NCBI GenBank assembly: GCA_938002965.1
Contig: CALKZY010000034.1
Span: forward strand, 62,001-126,000
Direction of reading: 5' to 3'
DNA from: an uncultured Acidimicrobiales bacterium
GTDB taxonomy: Bacteria > Actinomycetota > Acidimicrobiia > Acidimicrobiales > SZUA-35
DNA length: 64,000 nucleotides
Shown: in pieces, positions 35,401 through 41,666 of the stretch
How positions within the stretch are numbered: the first letter of the stretch is position 1
Layout: each line of letters begins with the position of its first letter
Notes under the pieces: generated by a model
Seen by the model: the letters and a program-made list of their open reading frames with translations, nothing else
Databases searched by the model: none
Told to the model about the DNA's origin: nothing
Position numbers and translations under genes: made by a program

Positions 35401-35991
35401 CTGAGCTGGGATGCCATGGTCTTGCAGCTCGATAAACGTATTGTCACGGCCAAAGATGTCCTGGAGTCGCGCCGCCTTCTCCAAGGCGTCGCGTTCGTTG
35501 CCGTTCAGCAGCGCCTGCAGAACCTGCCCACCGAGGCAGCCCGTGGTCACAATGACCCCCTCGCTGTGATCTGACAGGACCTCCCAGTCGACTCTGGGCT
35601 TGTAGTAATAGCCCTCCATGAACGCCCTAGACGCCAGCTGGATCAGATTCTGATAGCCGGCGTTATTCTCGGCCAGAGCCGTCAAGTGGTAGTACAGCTT
35701 CTTGCCACCATCGGTCGATCCGCCGGAATCGTCCATGCGGCCGCGACGGCTGGGGCGCTCGGTTCGAGACTCATCGGCCTGGTAGAGCTCACACCCAATC
35801 ACGGGATTCACCCCGTGGTCTTTGCATGCCCGGTAGAAGTCCAGGACGCCGTACATGTTGCCGTGATCGGTTATGCCGAGCGCAGGCATGCCGTCCGCTG
35901 CGGCCTTGGCCACCAGCTCGTCAAGCCTGGAGGCACCATCGAGCATCGAGTACTCGGTATGAACATGAAGATGAGCAAACGACGAACTCAC
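32452..35991 (-). CDS. dnaE: DNA polymerase III alpha subunit
   Basis: Replicative DNA polymerase of family C, 1179 aa, the usual DnaE1 length. The N-terminal PHP domain starts with HLHVHTEYSMLDG and contains GITDHGNMYGV with metal-ligand histidines. The palm has GPGRGSAAGCAVAYCLWITDLDP and the catalytic aspartates in MPDIDMDFDSRYRDEM near residue 400. The finger region follows, with the C-terminal helix-hairpin-helix and OB-fold (VTIGGVVTALQKKWTRNGD) at about residue 1000. GTG is the start. Length and domain order match DnaE1 rather than the shorter mutagenic DnaE2. Sits alone between the polysaccharide locus and bpa. Confidence 0.97.
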   Translation of the reverse strand: MSSSFAHLHVHTEYSMLDGASRLDELVAKAAADGMPALGITDHGNMYGVLDFYRACKDHGVNPVIGCELYQADESRTERPSRRGRMDDSGGSTDGGKKLYYHLTALAENNAGYQNLIQLASRAFMEGYYYKPRVDWEVLSDHSEGVIVTTGCLGGQVLQALLNGNERDALEKAARLQDIFGRDNTFIELQDHGIPAQHETNPKLLEIAKKINAPIIVTNDSHYTEQHDHTSHDALLCVQTGSLMSDPERFKFHGDQHYLKTAQEVRQQWSELPEACDNTLWIAERADVEIEFGKPQLPDFPIPEEFIGADDYLRHLTMEGAKVRWGSTLTDEITDRLVYELDVIKNMGFSSYFLITWDLIRHARDAKIRVGPGRGSAAGCAVAYCLWITDLDPIKYDLLFERFLNPSRISMPDIDMDFDSRYRDEMIRYAAERYGRDHVAQIVTFSQIKARAAVRDAARVLGYPYVVGDKVAKAMPPLVMGRDTPLKYCFEESEKYKDGFKAASELRSMVDSDRDVAEVVRVARGLEGLRRQDGIHAAAVVITKDPLTTYLPIQRKPESGKDIEEAPVVTQYEMNGVEDLGLLKMDFLGLRNLDVISDALAMIESVHGVELDIDDVELDDERTYELLREGRSIGVFQLESGPMRALMRSMAPTSFEDVAALVALYRPGPMAANMHNDYADRKNGRQEISYLHDDAEEILGSTYGLMIYQEAVMRIAQKFAGYSLADADNLRKACGKKIREMIAKERVKFVTGCENNGYGEALGTKWFDIIEPFADYAFNKSHSYGYGLVSYQTAYLKANYPVEYLACLLTSVKSNLDKAGIYLNECRQMGIKVLVPDVNRSDVDFTSIPDPEGEELNAIAFGMSAVRNVGEGLVELVIAERAENGPFSSFIDFCERVDYQVLNKRTLESLIKAGAFDSLGHARKGLLLVFEAIVDQTVASRRQHDMGVMTLFGGMDEDGPSFDDRPVITDIDFEKSQRLSFEKEMLGLYVSDHPLMGIEGALRRKADDAIADLSEREDGEMVTIGGVVTALQKKWTRNGDLMAVFVLEDLTDGVETMVFPRTFSDYGHLLEDDRIVVARGRVDKRDDDPKLMIQSLEVFEAELLGSAPPLRLDIRPDRLTDNVIDRLKQVLSEHPGDSPVFIHLNEQQAVRLADAYCVDSSNGLVPELRVLLGDEAVVL

Positions 35992-36072
35992 CTAAGGTTC
36001 TCCCCGTCTTGACAGGTGCCGACCCCGCTTGCATTCCGGCAACCCGGAGTTCCAAAGCACAACGATGTTATT

Positions 36073-36078
36073 TGTATA
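36073..36078 (-). promoter_or_regulatory. Candidate -10 box upstream of dnaE
   Basis: TATACA on the minus strand, about 80 nt before the dnaE start, in the only A+T-rich patch of the gap. No clear -35. Low certainty. Confidence 0.25.
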
Positions 36079-36085
36079 GTCGAAT

Positions 36086-36172
36086 CTAGCGATCCGTGAG
36101 AGCTCGGCCAAGTTGTTGCGACATATTGAACTCTTCCATCGCATCTACCGATAGCCCGAGGGCTCGTCGCAT
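36086..36172 (-). CDS. Possible 28-aa microprotein between bpa and dnaE
   Basis: An ATG-started frame of 28 codons after bpa, with the sequence MRRALGLSVDAMEEFNMSQQ then LGRALTDR, which looks like an amphipathic helix. The frame stays open upstream as LADADPSI into the end of bpa, so it could also be a remnant of a longer frame. It has no ribosome-binding site and no recognised family. Conservation in related genomes would decide whether it is translated. Confidence 0.25.
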   Translation of the reverse strand: MRRALGLSVDAMEEFNMSQQLGRALTDR

Positions 36173-36198
36173 GATCGACGGATCGGCGTCGGCCAGCC

Positions 36199-36687
36199 CT
36201 ACAGATAGACGCCGCCGCCTGGGCCCTGCTGGGGAGTGCCCGGAGGGAGACCTTGGGCTGATCGCTGCATCTGCTGAAGCTGTTCACGGGCTGCGCTCTG
36301 TTGGGCAAAGAGCGTGGCCTGGATGCCGTGGAAGAGCCCTTCGAGCCAACCCACGAGTTGAGCTTGCGCAACCCGCAACTCCGGTCCGGTGGGGGTCTCC
36401 CCTTCCTCGAACGGCAGAGCCAGACGCTCAAGCTCGTCGCGAAGGTCCGGTGACAATGACGTCGCCAGTTCCTCCACTGAAGTCTCATAGATCTCGCGCA
36501 GGCGATCTCGGCCAGGCTCATCAAGCTCGGTGGCCCGAACTTCCTCCAGGAGCTGCTTAACCATGGTCCCGATACGCATCACCTTCGCCGGCTCGGAGAC
36601 CGTGGCCTGCTCTACTGTGGCCTCGTCACTTACCGGAGCCGCCTGATCGACGATTTCCGGTTGCTCCGGTTGGGGGTGATCACTCAT
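36199..36687 (-). CDS. bpa: Bacterial proteasome activator (Bpa/PafE family)
   Basis: A 162-aa helical protein of the DUF2587 family, an ATP-independent ring activator that opens the 20S proteasome gate in actinobacteria and aids turnover of proteins such as heat-shock repressors. The central region (VMRIGTMVKQLLEEVRATELDEPGRDRLREIYE and LVGWLEGLFHGIQATLFAQQ) is characteristic. The C-terminus after a disordered GTPQQGPGGG stretch ends GVYL, an HbYX-type tail equivalent to the GQYL end of mycobacterial Bpa, which docks into proteasome pockets. The N-terminal 35 residues are acidic and likely disordered. ATG at 36687 used. It implies a 20S proteasome elsewhere in the genome. Confidence 0.88.
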   Translation of the reverse strand: MSDHPQPEQPEIVDQAAPVSDEATVEQATVSEPAKVMRIGTMVKQLLEEVRATELDEPGRDRLREIYETSVEELATSLSPDLRDELERLALPFEEGETPTGPELRVAQAQLVGWLEGLFHGIQATLFAQQSAAREQLQQMQRSAQGLPPGTPQQGPGGGVYL

Positions 36688-36872
36688 CAATTACTCACTT
36701 TCGACATTCACGACTGGCCGTTGACGATGAAGACACCAACTGAGCCATGCGATCGGCGTAGGCCAATTTGCACGAGTCAGCCGGCGGTGCCACGACCACT
36801 ATGCACTGTACTGTAGTCGCCCGAATAGCCCTGCCGCAGTGCCACCGACGCCGAACTGGCGCTGGGATAGTG

Positions 36873-37994
36873 CTAGGCCGACGTCGAGACGCAGGGAACG
36901 TACATTTCTGCACTGGTAAGCGAGCCGTGCCGCCCGATGAGCTCAAACGGCCCGGTGTCCTTCGGGTCGTGGTAGCCGATGTTTGTGAACGGGAGGAGCG
37001 CCACATCGCCTAGGCGGTCGATGACGTCGCTGGTCATACCCGTCCCGAACCAGCCCTCATCGAGAATCTCGTCGCGGCTCCTGACCCAGGCGTCATCGCC
37101 GTGGTGTTCGGCAGCAGCCTGACGTACCGCCTCGACGCGATCAGGCGCACTGTGAAGCCAGCGGAATCGGGCCTCGCCTGACAGGTCGTCGACCAGATCT
37201 GCGACATCATCGTGTAGGTGGACCAAAGAATCCGGACAATCGACCTGCCCATGGTCGGCGGTCACAATCACTTGGGTTCCGGTAGGTACCGCATCAACCA
37301 ACGCCGCGACCAGTCGGTCGGTGAAACGCAGCTCAGCCTCGTACTCGGAGCGCAAACCATACTCGTGCGCTACCTTGTCCACGCCGTCGTAGTAGGCGTA
37401 GACAACAGGTTCGCCCTCGCGAACCAGCCTGGCCACCTCGTGAACCAACACGGCGATAGTTCGATAGCCGACCAGTCGACCGCCCCGCAGATGGGCCTGA
37501 CTGAATCCCGATCGTCGGAACTCAGCCTTCGTCACCAGCGGTATCGACTCACCCAGAAACGGGTCAAACGGCTGGAGCACCGAAGGGGGAATCGCCGAAC
37601 GGCAATCGCCCAACTCGGCAGTACTCCAGCGGAGACAGTTGAAAACCGAACCGTCAACCATCATTCGATACCCGACAAGACCGTGCTGGGACGGCGGCAA
37701 CGAGGTCGTCAACGACGTCAAAGCCGTCGCAGTCGTTGATGGTGCAACCGTCGTGATAGGACCGCCTTGAAAGGCTGAGACCGTGGGCATGAGGTGGCTC
37801 CACTGCTGCAACTGCTCCCAGCCAAGACCATCAAGTACCAACAGCACTCGGGGACCCGGCTCAAGCTCGATCGGAAGGCTATTTTCACCGACACCGGACA
37901 CCGACGGCATGACATCAGTCAGGCATCCGGCTCGATAAGCGGGCGAAATTGGAGCCCCCGATGCAGCGGCGCCATTGTTGAAAGCGTCTGACAT
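36873..37994 (-). CDS. Alkaline-phosphatase-superfamily phosphodiesterase/pyrophosphatase
   Basis: A 373-aa protein of the type I phosphodiesterase/nucleotide pyrophosphatase family (PF01663). Metal ligands and nucleophile region are visible: VLLVLDGLGWEQL (Asp), PSTTATALTSLTTSLPPSQHG (nucleophilic Thr and supporting His), YYDGVDKVAHEYG (Asp and His), VTADHGQVD (Asp-His) and a C-terminal GRHGSL (His). It has no signal peptide, so it seems cytoplasmic. The substrate, a nucleotide or phosphodiester, is unknown. The ATG at 37994 was chosen because the frame upstream to 38402 runs over the divergent Rrf2 gene and is not conserved-looking. It is divergent from Rrf2 with an 87-bp gap. Confidence 0.85.
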   Translation of the reverse strand: MSDAFNNGAAASGAPISPAYRAGCLTDVMPSVSGVGENSLPIELEPGPRVLLVLDGLGWEQLQQWSHLMPTVSAFQGGPITTVAPSTTATALTSLTTSLPPSQHGLVGYRMMVDGSVFNCLRWSTAELGDCRSAIPPSVLQPFDPFLGESIPLVTKAEFRRSGFSQAHLRGGRLVGYRTIAVLVHEVARLVREGEPVVYAYYDGVDKVAHEYGLRSEYEAELRFTDRLVAALVDAVPTGTQVIVTADHGQVDCPDSLVHLHDDVADLVDDLSGEARFRWLHSAPDRVEAVRQAAAEHHGDDAWVRSRDEILDEGWFGTGMTSDVIDRLGDVALLPFTNIGYHDPKDTGPFELIGRHGSLTSAEMYVPCVSTSA

Positions 37995-38068
37995 CGGCAT
38001 CAAGTGTGCCAGCGCGGCGGGCCGCGTCCAATGACGCTTGCATGATTTCCCGATCACGACTATTGCGG

Positions 38069-38074
38069 TAGGTT
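38069..38074 (+). promoter_or_regulatory. Leaderless promoter before the Rrf2 gene
   Basis: TAGGTT ends 7 nt before the GTG at 38082, with TTTCCC 17 bp upstream as a possible weak -35. There is no ribosome-binding site. Confidence 0.45.
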
Positions 38075-38081
38075 GTTCAAA

Positions 38082-38537
38082 GTGAGAGTCTCCACCCGCG
38101 GCGACTATGCTGCCCGTGCCCTGTTGTCCTTGGCACTGCACCAAGATGAAGGAGGGCCGACGACGGTCCGCGACATCGCCGAACGGACAGGGCTGCCCCA
38201 GCCTTACCTCGAGCAAATTCTGCTCGCGCTCAAGGGGGCCGGGCTGGTGCGTTCGAAACGAGGGGTCGGTGGCGGCTACGTCCTCGCTCGGCATCCGCAT
38301 GAAATCAACCTGGCTGAAATCGTTCGCGCCGCTGACGGCCCGATCACCTTGGGTGACTTTGGAGAGCCACACACCGACGGTGCCTGTGACCACGAAGGAC
38401 AATGTGTCCTGCTATCGATATGGCACTCGCTCGGTGAAGAGATGAGGGCCAAGCTCGAAGCCCACACGTTGGCCGACATCGCCGACGTGGCTTCCGGCCA
38501 GCGCCCATGGCCCGAGGCACCCAGGGCCGACAGCTGA
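38082..38537 (+). CDS. Rrf2-family transcription regulator
   Basis: A 151-aa winged-helix repressor. It starts VSTRGDYAARALLSLALHQ, the usual Rrf2 N-terminus, with the recognition helix LPQPYLEQILLALKGAGLVRSKRG and wing GVGGGYVLA. Family members often bind Fe-S clusters through three cysteines and sense iron-sulfur status, nitric oxide or cysteine supply (IscR, NsrR, CymR). Here only two cysteines occur, in CDHEGQC; the first of the usual three is absent, so the cluster would need a different fourth ligand or be lost. GTG at 38082 is preceded by a TAGGTT box. It may control the adjacent nitroreductase 34 bp downstream. Confidence 0.88.
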   Translation: MRVSTRGDYAARALLSLALHQDEGGPTTVRDIAERTGLPQPYLEQILLALKGAGLVRSKRGVGGGYVLARHPHEINLAEIVRAADGPITLGDFGEPHTDGACDHEGQCVLLSIWHSLGEEMRAKLEAHTLADIADVASGQRPWPEAPRADS

Positions 38538-38571
38538 CCGATGGCGAGCGACGGATCATGAACATCGCGCC

Positions 38572-39201
38572 ATGACAGCCCCGAACCAACCCGAGCGCCA
38601 CGCCGAAGGCTTGGAGTCCGCTATCCGTCGACGTCGCATGCGCCGCAACTTTCAGGAAGACGCGATCGACGAGCAGCTTCTTGATCGCATCTTGGATCTG
38701 GCCCGACGGGCCCCCTCAGCCGGCCACACTCAGGCGACGGAGTTCGTCGTACTCAGAACACCATCGGCAACTAATCGGTACTGGGACACGACGCTGCCGA
38801 CGGAGCGACGTAAGAGCTTCCGTTGGGACGGACTACTACGCGCCCCGGTTCTGGTGTTGGTCTGCACCCGCCCGTCTGCCTACACCCAGCGCTATAGCGA
38901 GACTGACAAGTCCAACACCGGAAGAGAGTCAGGTCTCGATCGTTGGCCTGTCCCCTACTGGTGGTTCGACGCCGGAGCGGCCGCCCAGAATCTCCTCTTG
39001 TTGGCTGCGTCCAATGGTTTGGGTGCATGCCTGTTCGGACCCTTCGACCATGAGACGGAGATTCGTAAGGAATTCTCCATCGGAGAAGAGCAGAGAATCG
39101 CCGCTGTCATTGCACTTGGCCACCCGCTTCCTGACGAACAGGGACGCTCAGCCGACCGGGGTTGGAAGCCAACGGTCGACGTCGTCCACTACATCGACTG
39201 A
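38572..39201 (+). CDS. Nitroreductase-family flavoprotein
   Basis: A 209-aa FMN-dependent nitroreductase-like protein. The first segment LESAIRRRRMRRNFQEDAIDEQLLDRILDLARRAPSAG has the phosphate-binding Arg cluster (RRMRRNF) and APSAG stretch typical of the family. Later come WWFDAGAAAQNLLLLAASNGLGAC and IAAVIALGHPLPDE, which form the FMN-contact regions. The natural substrate cannot be read from sequence. It follows the Rrf2 regulator by 34 bp and so is probably regulated with it. ATG at 38572; no strong ribosome-binding site. Confidence 0.86.
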   Translation: MTAPNQPERHAEGLESAIRRRRMRRNFQEDAIDEQLLDRILDLARRAPSAGHTQATEFVVLRTPSATNRYWDTTLPTERRKSFRWDGLLRAPVLVLVCTRPSAYTQRYSETDKSNTGRESGLDRWPVPYWWFDAGAAAQNLLLLAASNGLGACLFGPFDHETEIRKEFSIGEEQRIAAVIALGHPLPDEQGRSADRGWKPTVDVVHYID

Positions 39202-39260
39202 ACAAGGGCCGGACTATCTGACCTAGCTCTCGTGACGTGTTCTTTATGCTCGGCAGGCGA

Positions 39261-40202
39261 TCAGTGACCGACCTCGACGAGTCCACGTAGTACCCGATCG
39301 AGATCATCCGGCAGGGATGCTTCGAACTCAAGCCATTCGCCGGTTGTCGGGTGCTCGAAACCCAGCTGACCGGCGTGCAGGAACGGCCGCTCAAGCCCCA
39401 TCGTCTCCTCGGCTCCGTATTGCCGATCGCCGGCAACGCAGTGCCCAACAGCAGTGAAGTGGGCACGAATCTGGTGGGTCCGACCGGTCTCCAACCGAAC
39501 ATCAACCAACGTCACCAACGGCTCGCCGTAGCGAGCCAGAACGTCGTAGTGGGTTCGGGCCGGTTTACCGTCGGCGACGACCGTGCGGATTGTCGGCGAG
39601 CGCGGCGACCTGCCAAGAGGGGCGTCGATCACTCCGGACTCAGCCTCCACATGCCCAATCAACAATGCGCTGTAGCGACGGCTGACCAGGCGGCGACGTA
39701 ACTGCTCAGTTAGGGAGGCTTTGGCCTCCGCCGTTCGGGCGACCATCAACAGTCCTGATGTTCCCCGGTCGAGTCGATGCACGATCCCGGGACGTTCCGG
39801 TGGATCGTCCAGGTCCCGTAGAGCGAGCAATTCGGGGTACCGGGCAAGAAGCCCGTTGACCAGCGTTCCAGATTCCGTTCCCGCCCCAGGGTGGACGACG
39901 AGCCCAGCCTGCTTGTTCACGACGACGACGTGTTGGTCTTCGTGGACCACGGTCACATCGACGGAATCGTCGGGGGTCAGGACGTCTCGTTCCTCAACCG
40001 TCTCGATCGCAACTCGCTGGCCGGTGGAGACCCGGGTCGAAACCTTGGTCACGATCGAGCCATCCACAGTCACTCTGCCCGCTTCAACCGAATCAGCAGC
40101 GCGGCTTCGGCTGAGTCCGGTTACAAACGAGACAACACGGTCGACGCGTTGCCCATCGAGGGCCTGTGGGATTTCCTCTTCGATGACTGGCAAACCGGCC
40201 AC
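39261..40202 (-). CDS. rluD: 23S rRNA pseudouridine synthase, RluD family
   Basis: A 313-aa pseudouridine synthase of the RluA/RluC/RluD group. It has an N-terminal S4 RNA-binding domain (GQRVDRVVSFVTGLSRSRAADSVEAGRVTVDG) and a catalytic domain with HRLDRGTSGLLMVAR containing the catalytic aspartate near residue 143. The conserved GRTHQIRAHF and GDRQYG segments lie in the C-terminal half. The position in large rRNA modified is inferred from orthology with the RluD group and is uncertain. Starts with GTG 2 bp after the lspA stop, a typical lspA-rluD pair. Confidence 0.9.
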   Translation of the reverse strand: MAGLPVIEEEIPQALDGQRVDRVVSFVTGLSRSRAADSVEAGRVTVDGSIVTKVSTRVSTGQRVAIETVEERDVLTPDDSVDVTVVHEDQHVVVVNKQAGLVVHPGAGTESGTLVNGLLARYPELLALRDLDDPPERPGIVHRLDRGTSGLLMVARTAEAKASLTEQLRRRLVSRRYSALLIGHVEAESGVIDAPLGRSPRSPTIRTVVADGKPARTHYDVLARYGEPLVTLVDVRLETGRTHQIRAHFTAVGHCVAGDRQYGAEETMGLERPFLHAGQLGFEHPTTGEWLEFEASLPDDLDRVLRGLVEVGH

Positions 40203-40204
40203 CC

Positions 40205-40825
40205 TCAGTGGTGCATGTCCTCGTCGGTATCGGACCCGGGGACGCTGTCAACCCCGTCGAGCTCGGCGGAGACTGTGGCGGACTCTGCCCCCAGAGACAT
40301 CTCGCGGCGTTCATCCAACCAAGACACTATGACGAAACCCAATACCCCGCACACAATGGCGGCATCGGCGATATTGAATACCGGCCACCAGCCAAGGTCA
40401 ACGAAATCTACCACGGCACCGCTTAGGGGCCCGTCCTCGGACCTGGTTACCCGGTCAACAAGGTTTCCAACGGCTCCCCCAGTGATTGTCCCGAGCAGAA
40501 GACTGCCAAGCAGATCTGTTCGCCGCCAGGCCAGAAACAGCAGAACACCGGAAATAGCTATGGCAAGGACGGCAAGAACGGGCCCAAACCCTGTGCCCTG
40601 GGCGAAAGCCGCTCCCTTGTTAAAGACCAGATGAAACCGTGCCCCGGCAACAAGGTCAATACACGCGTCCGGCTGATCGCAAGATCCTGGGATCAGGCGA
40701 TCTAGGGCCCAACGTTTCGTTGCCTGGTCGGCCAGCAACACCAACGCCCCAACGGGAAGTGCCCAACGCAGGCCCCCAAACAACGTTCGGCTGGTGTGCG
40801 CATCCAGGCGTTGCTCGACTGCCAC
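40205..40825 (-). CDS. lspA: Lipoprotein signal peptidase (SPase II)
   Basis: A 206-aa aspartic peptidase of the inner membrane that cuts the signal peptide of prolipoproteins before the lipidated cysteine. Four membrane helices are seen. Catalytic aspartates lie in GNLVDRV and FNIADA, and the DQATKR and FNKGAAFAQG segments are conserved family motifs. About 50 residues after the last helix form an acidic C-terminal tail (SVPGSDTDEDMHH), longer than in most homologues. GTG start 2 bp after the DksA-like stop. It would process the lipoprotein at 5882 among others. Confidence 0.95.
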   Translation of the reverse strand: MAVEQRLDAHTSRTLFGGLRWALPVGALVLLADQATKRWALDRLIPGSCDQPDACIDLVAGARFHLVFNKGAAFAQGTGFGPVLAVLAIAISGVLLFLAWRRTDLLGSLLLGTITGGAVGNLVDRVTRSEDGPLSGAVVDFVDLGWWPVFNIADAAIVCGVLGFVIVSWLDERREMSLGAESATVSAELDGVDSVPGSDTDEDMHH

Positions 40826-40827
40826 GA

Positions 40828-41430
40828 TTAGAACATTGAGATCTTGTGGGTGACGCAGACCGAGGCCTCGGGAATAGCCTCGAGGCGCTCTTTCGGGATC
40901 ACGTCGTCACCGGCGATACACAGGCCATAGGTGTTGCTGTCCAAGCGCTCCAAGGCGGCATCGATTTCGGACACGGCCTGACGGGCCGCGGCTGACAAGG
41001 CAAGGTCACGATCCCGCTCGACAGCGATCGTGTCACCTTCACCTGACTCTTCATCGAACTGCACGTCACCGGGCTCTCGGTCGGCCATCAGGGCGGCCGC
41101 TTCGGCGGCCAGGCGTTCTGCGCTGGACGTGTAGTTCTCACGCTCGCGGACCAACGCCTCGCGCTGTTCCTTCAGCCACTTCTTGTCGAGAAGGTACTTG
41201 GCCGATTTCGGAATCGTCCGCTCCGACATGTCGGATGCCGGCGTGGTTGCGCCCACCAGAGTACGACGCTGCGAAGAGCCGCTCGATGCCTTCTTGGCTG
41301 GCGCCTTCTTGGCTGCAGCCTTCTTGGCCGGGGCCTTCTTGGCCGCCTTTTTGGTGGTCTTCTTGGCTGCTGCCTTCTTGGCCGGGGTCTTCTTACTCGT
41401 CTTCTTGGCGGGAGACTTCTTGGTTGCCAC
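40828..41430 (-). CDS. DksA/TraR-like protein with Lys/Ala-rich N-terminal tail
   Basis: A 200-aa protein. Residues 1-50 are a histone-H1-like tail of repeated AKK/APAKK units. From about residue 75 a coiled-coil segment resembles DksA (LKEQREALVRERENYTSSAERLAAEAAALM), followed by SEIDAALERLDSNTYGLCIAGDDVIPKERLEAIPEASVCVTH. The zinc-finger equivalent is reduced: only two of the four cysteines remain (the second is Gly, the fourth is His). DksA-family proteins enter the RNA polymerase secondary channel; the basic tail could bind DNA. The GTG at 41430 was chosen because the upstream extension begins only with TTG. It precedes lspA and rluD. Confidence 0.8.
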   Translation of the reverse strand: MATKKSPAKKTSKKTPAKKAAAKKTTKKAAKKAPAKKAAAKKAPAKKASSGSSQRRTLVGATTPASDMSERTIPKSAKYLLDKKWLKEQREALVRERENYTSSAERLAAEAAALMADREPGDVQFDEESGEGDTIAVERDRDLALSAAARQAVSEIDAALERLDSNTYGLCIAGDDVIPKERLEAIPEASVCVTHKISMF

Positions 41431-41654
41431 CGTAGCTACGCGCCTTCCATATAGAGGTTGCTGGCGGAGAGGCGATGCGGCTTCCAGCGATCCAAAGACC
41501 AAGCAGCGCCATAAGTCGGCGTATTATAGATGAATAAGCCGATTTTGCCAACTAGGGCGAGTTTCCTGGCGCATCCTCAACCCGACCAAAGTCAAGTCTC
41601 CGAGGCGCCTCCAGCAAGGTCATCAATTCCAAAGATGCGGTTGAGAGCCCACGA

Positions 41655-41660
41655 TAAGGT
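41655..41660 (+). promoter_or_regulatory. Leaderless -10 box before ileS
   Basis: TAAGGT ends 6 nt before the ATG at 41667. GAGG follows directly and might act as a ribosome-binding site, so the leaderless reading is not certain. Confidence 0.4.
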
Positions 41661-41666
41661 GAGGAC

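Noticed and set aside
37995-38402. An N-terminal extension of the phosphodiesterase to 38402
   Set aside because: It would overlap the divergent Rrf2 gene and its sequence does not resemble the family.
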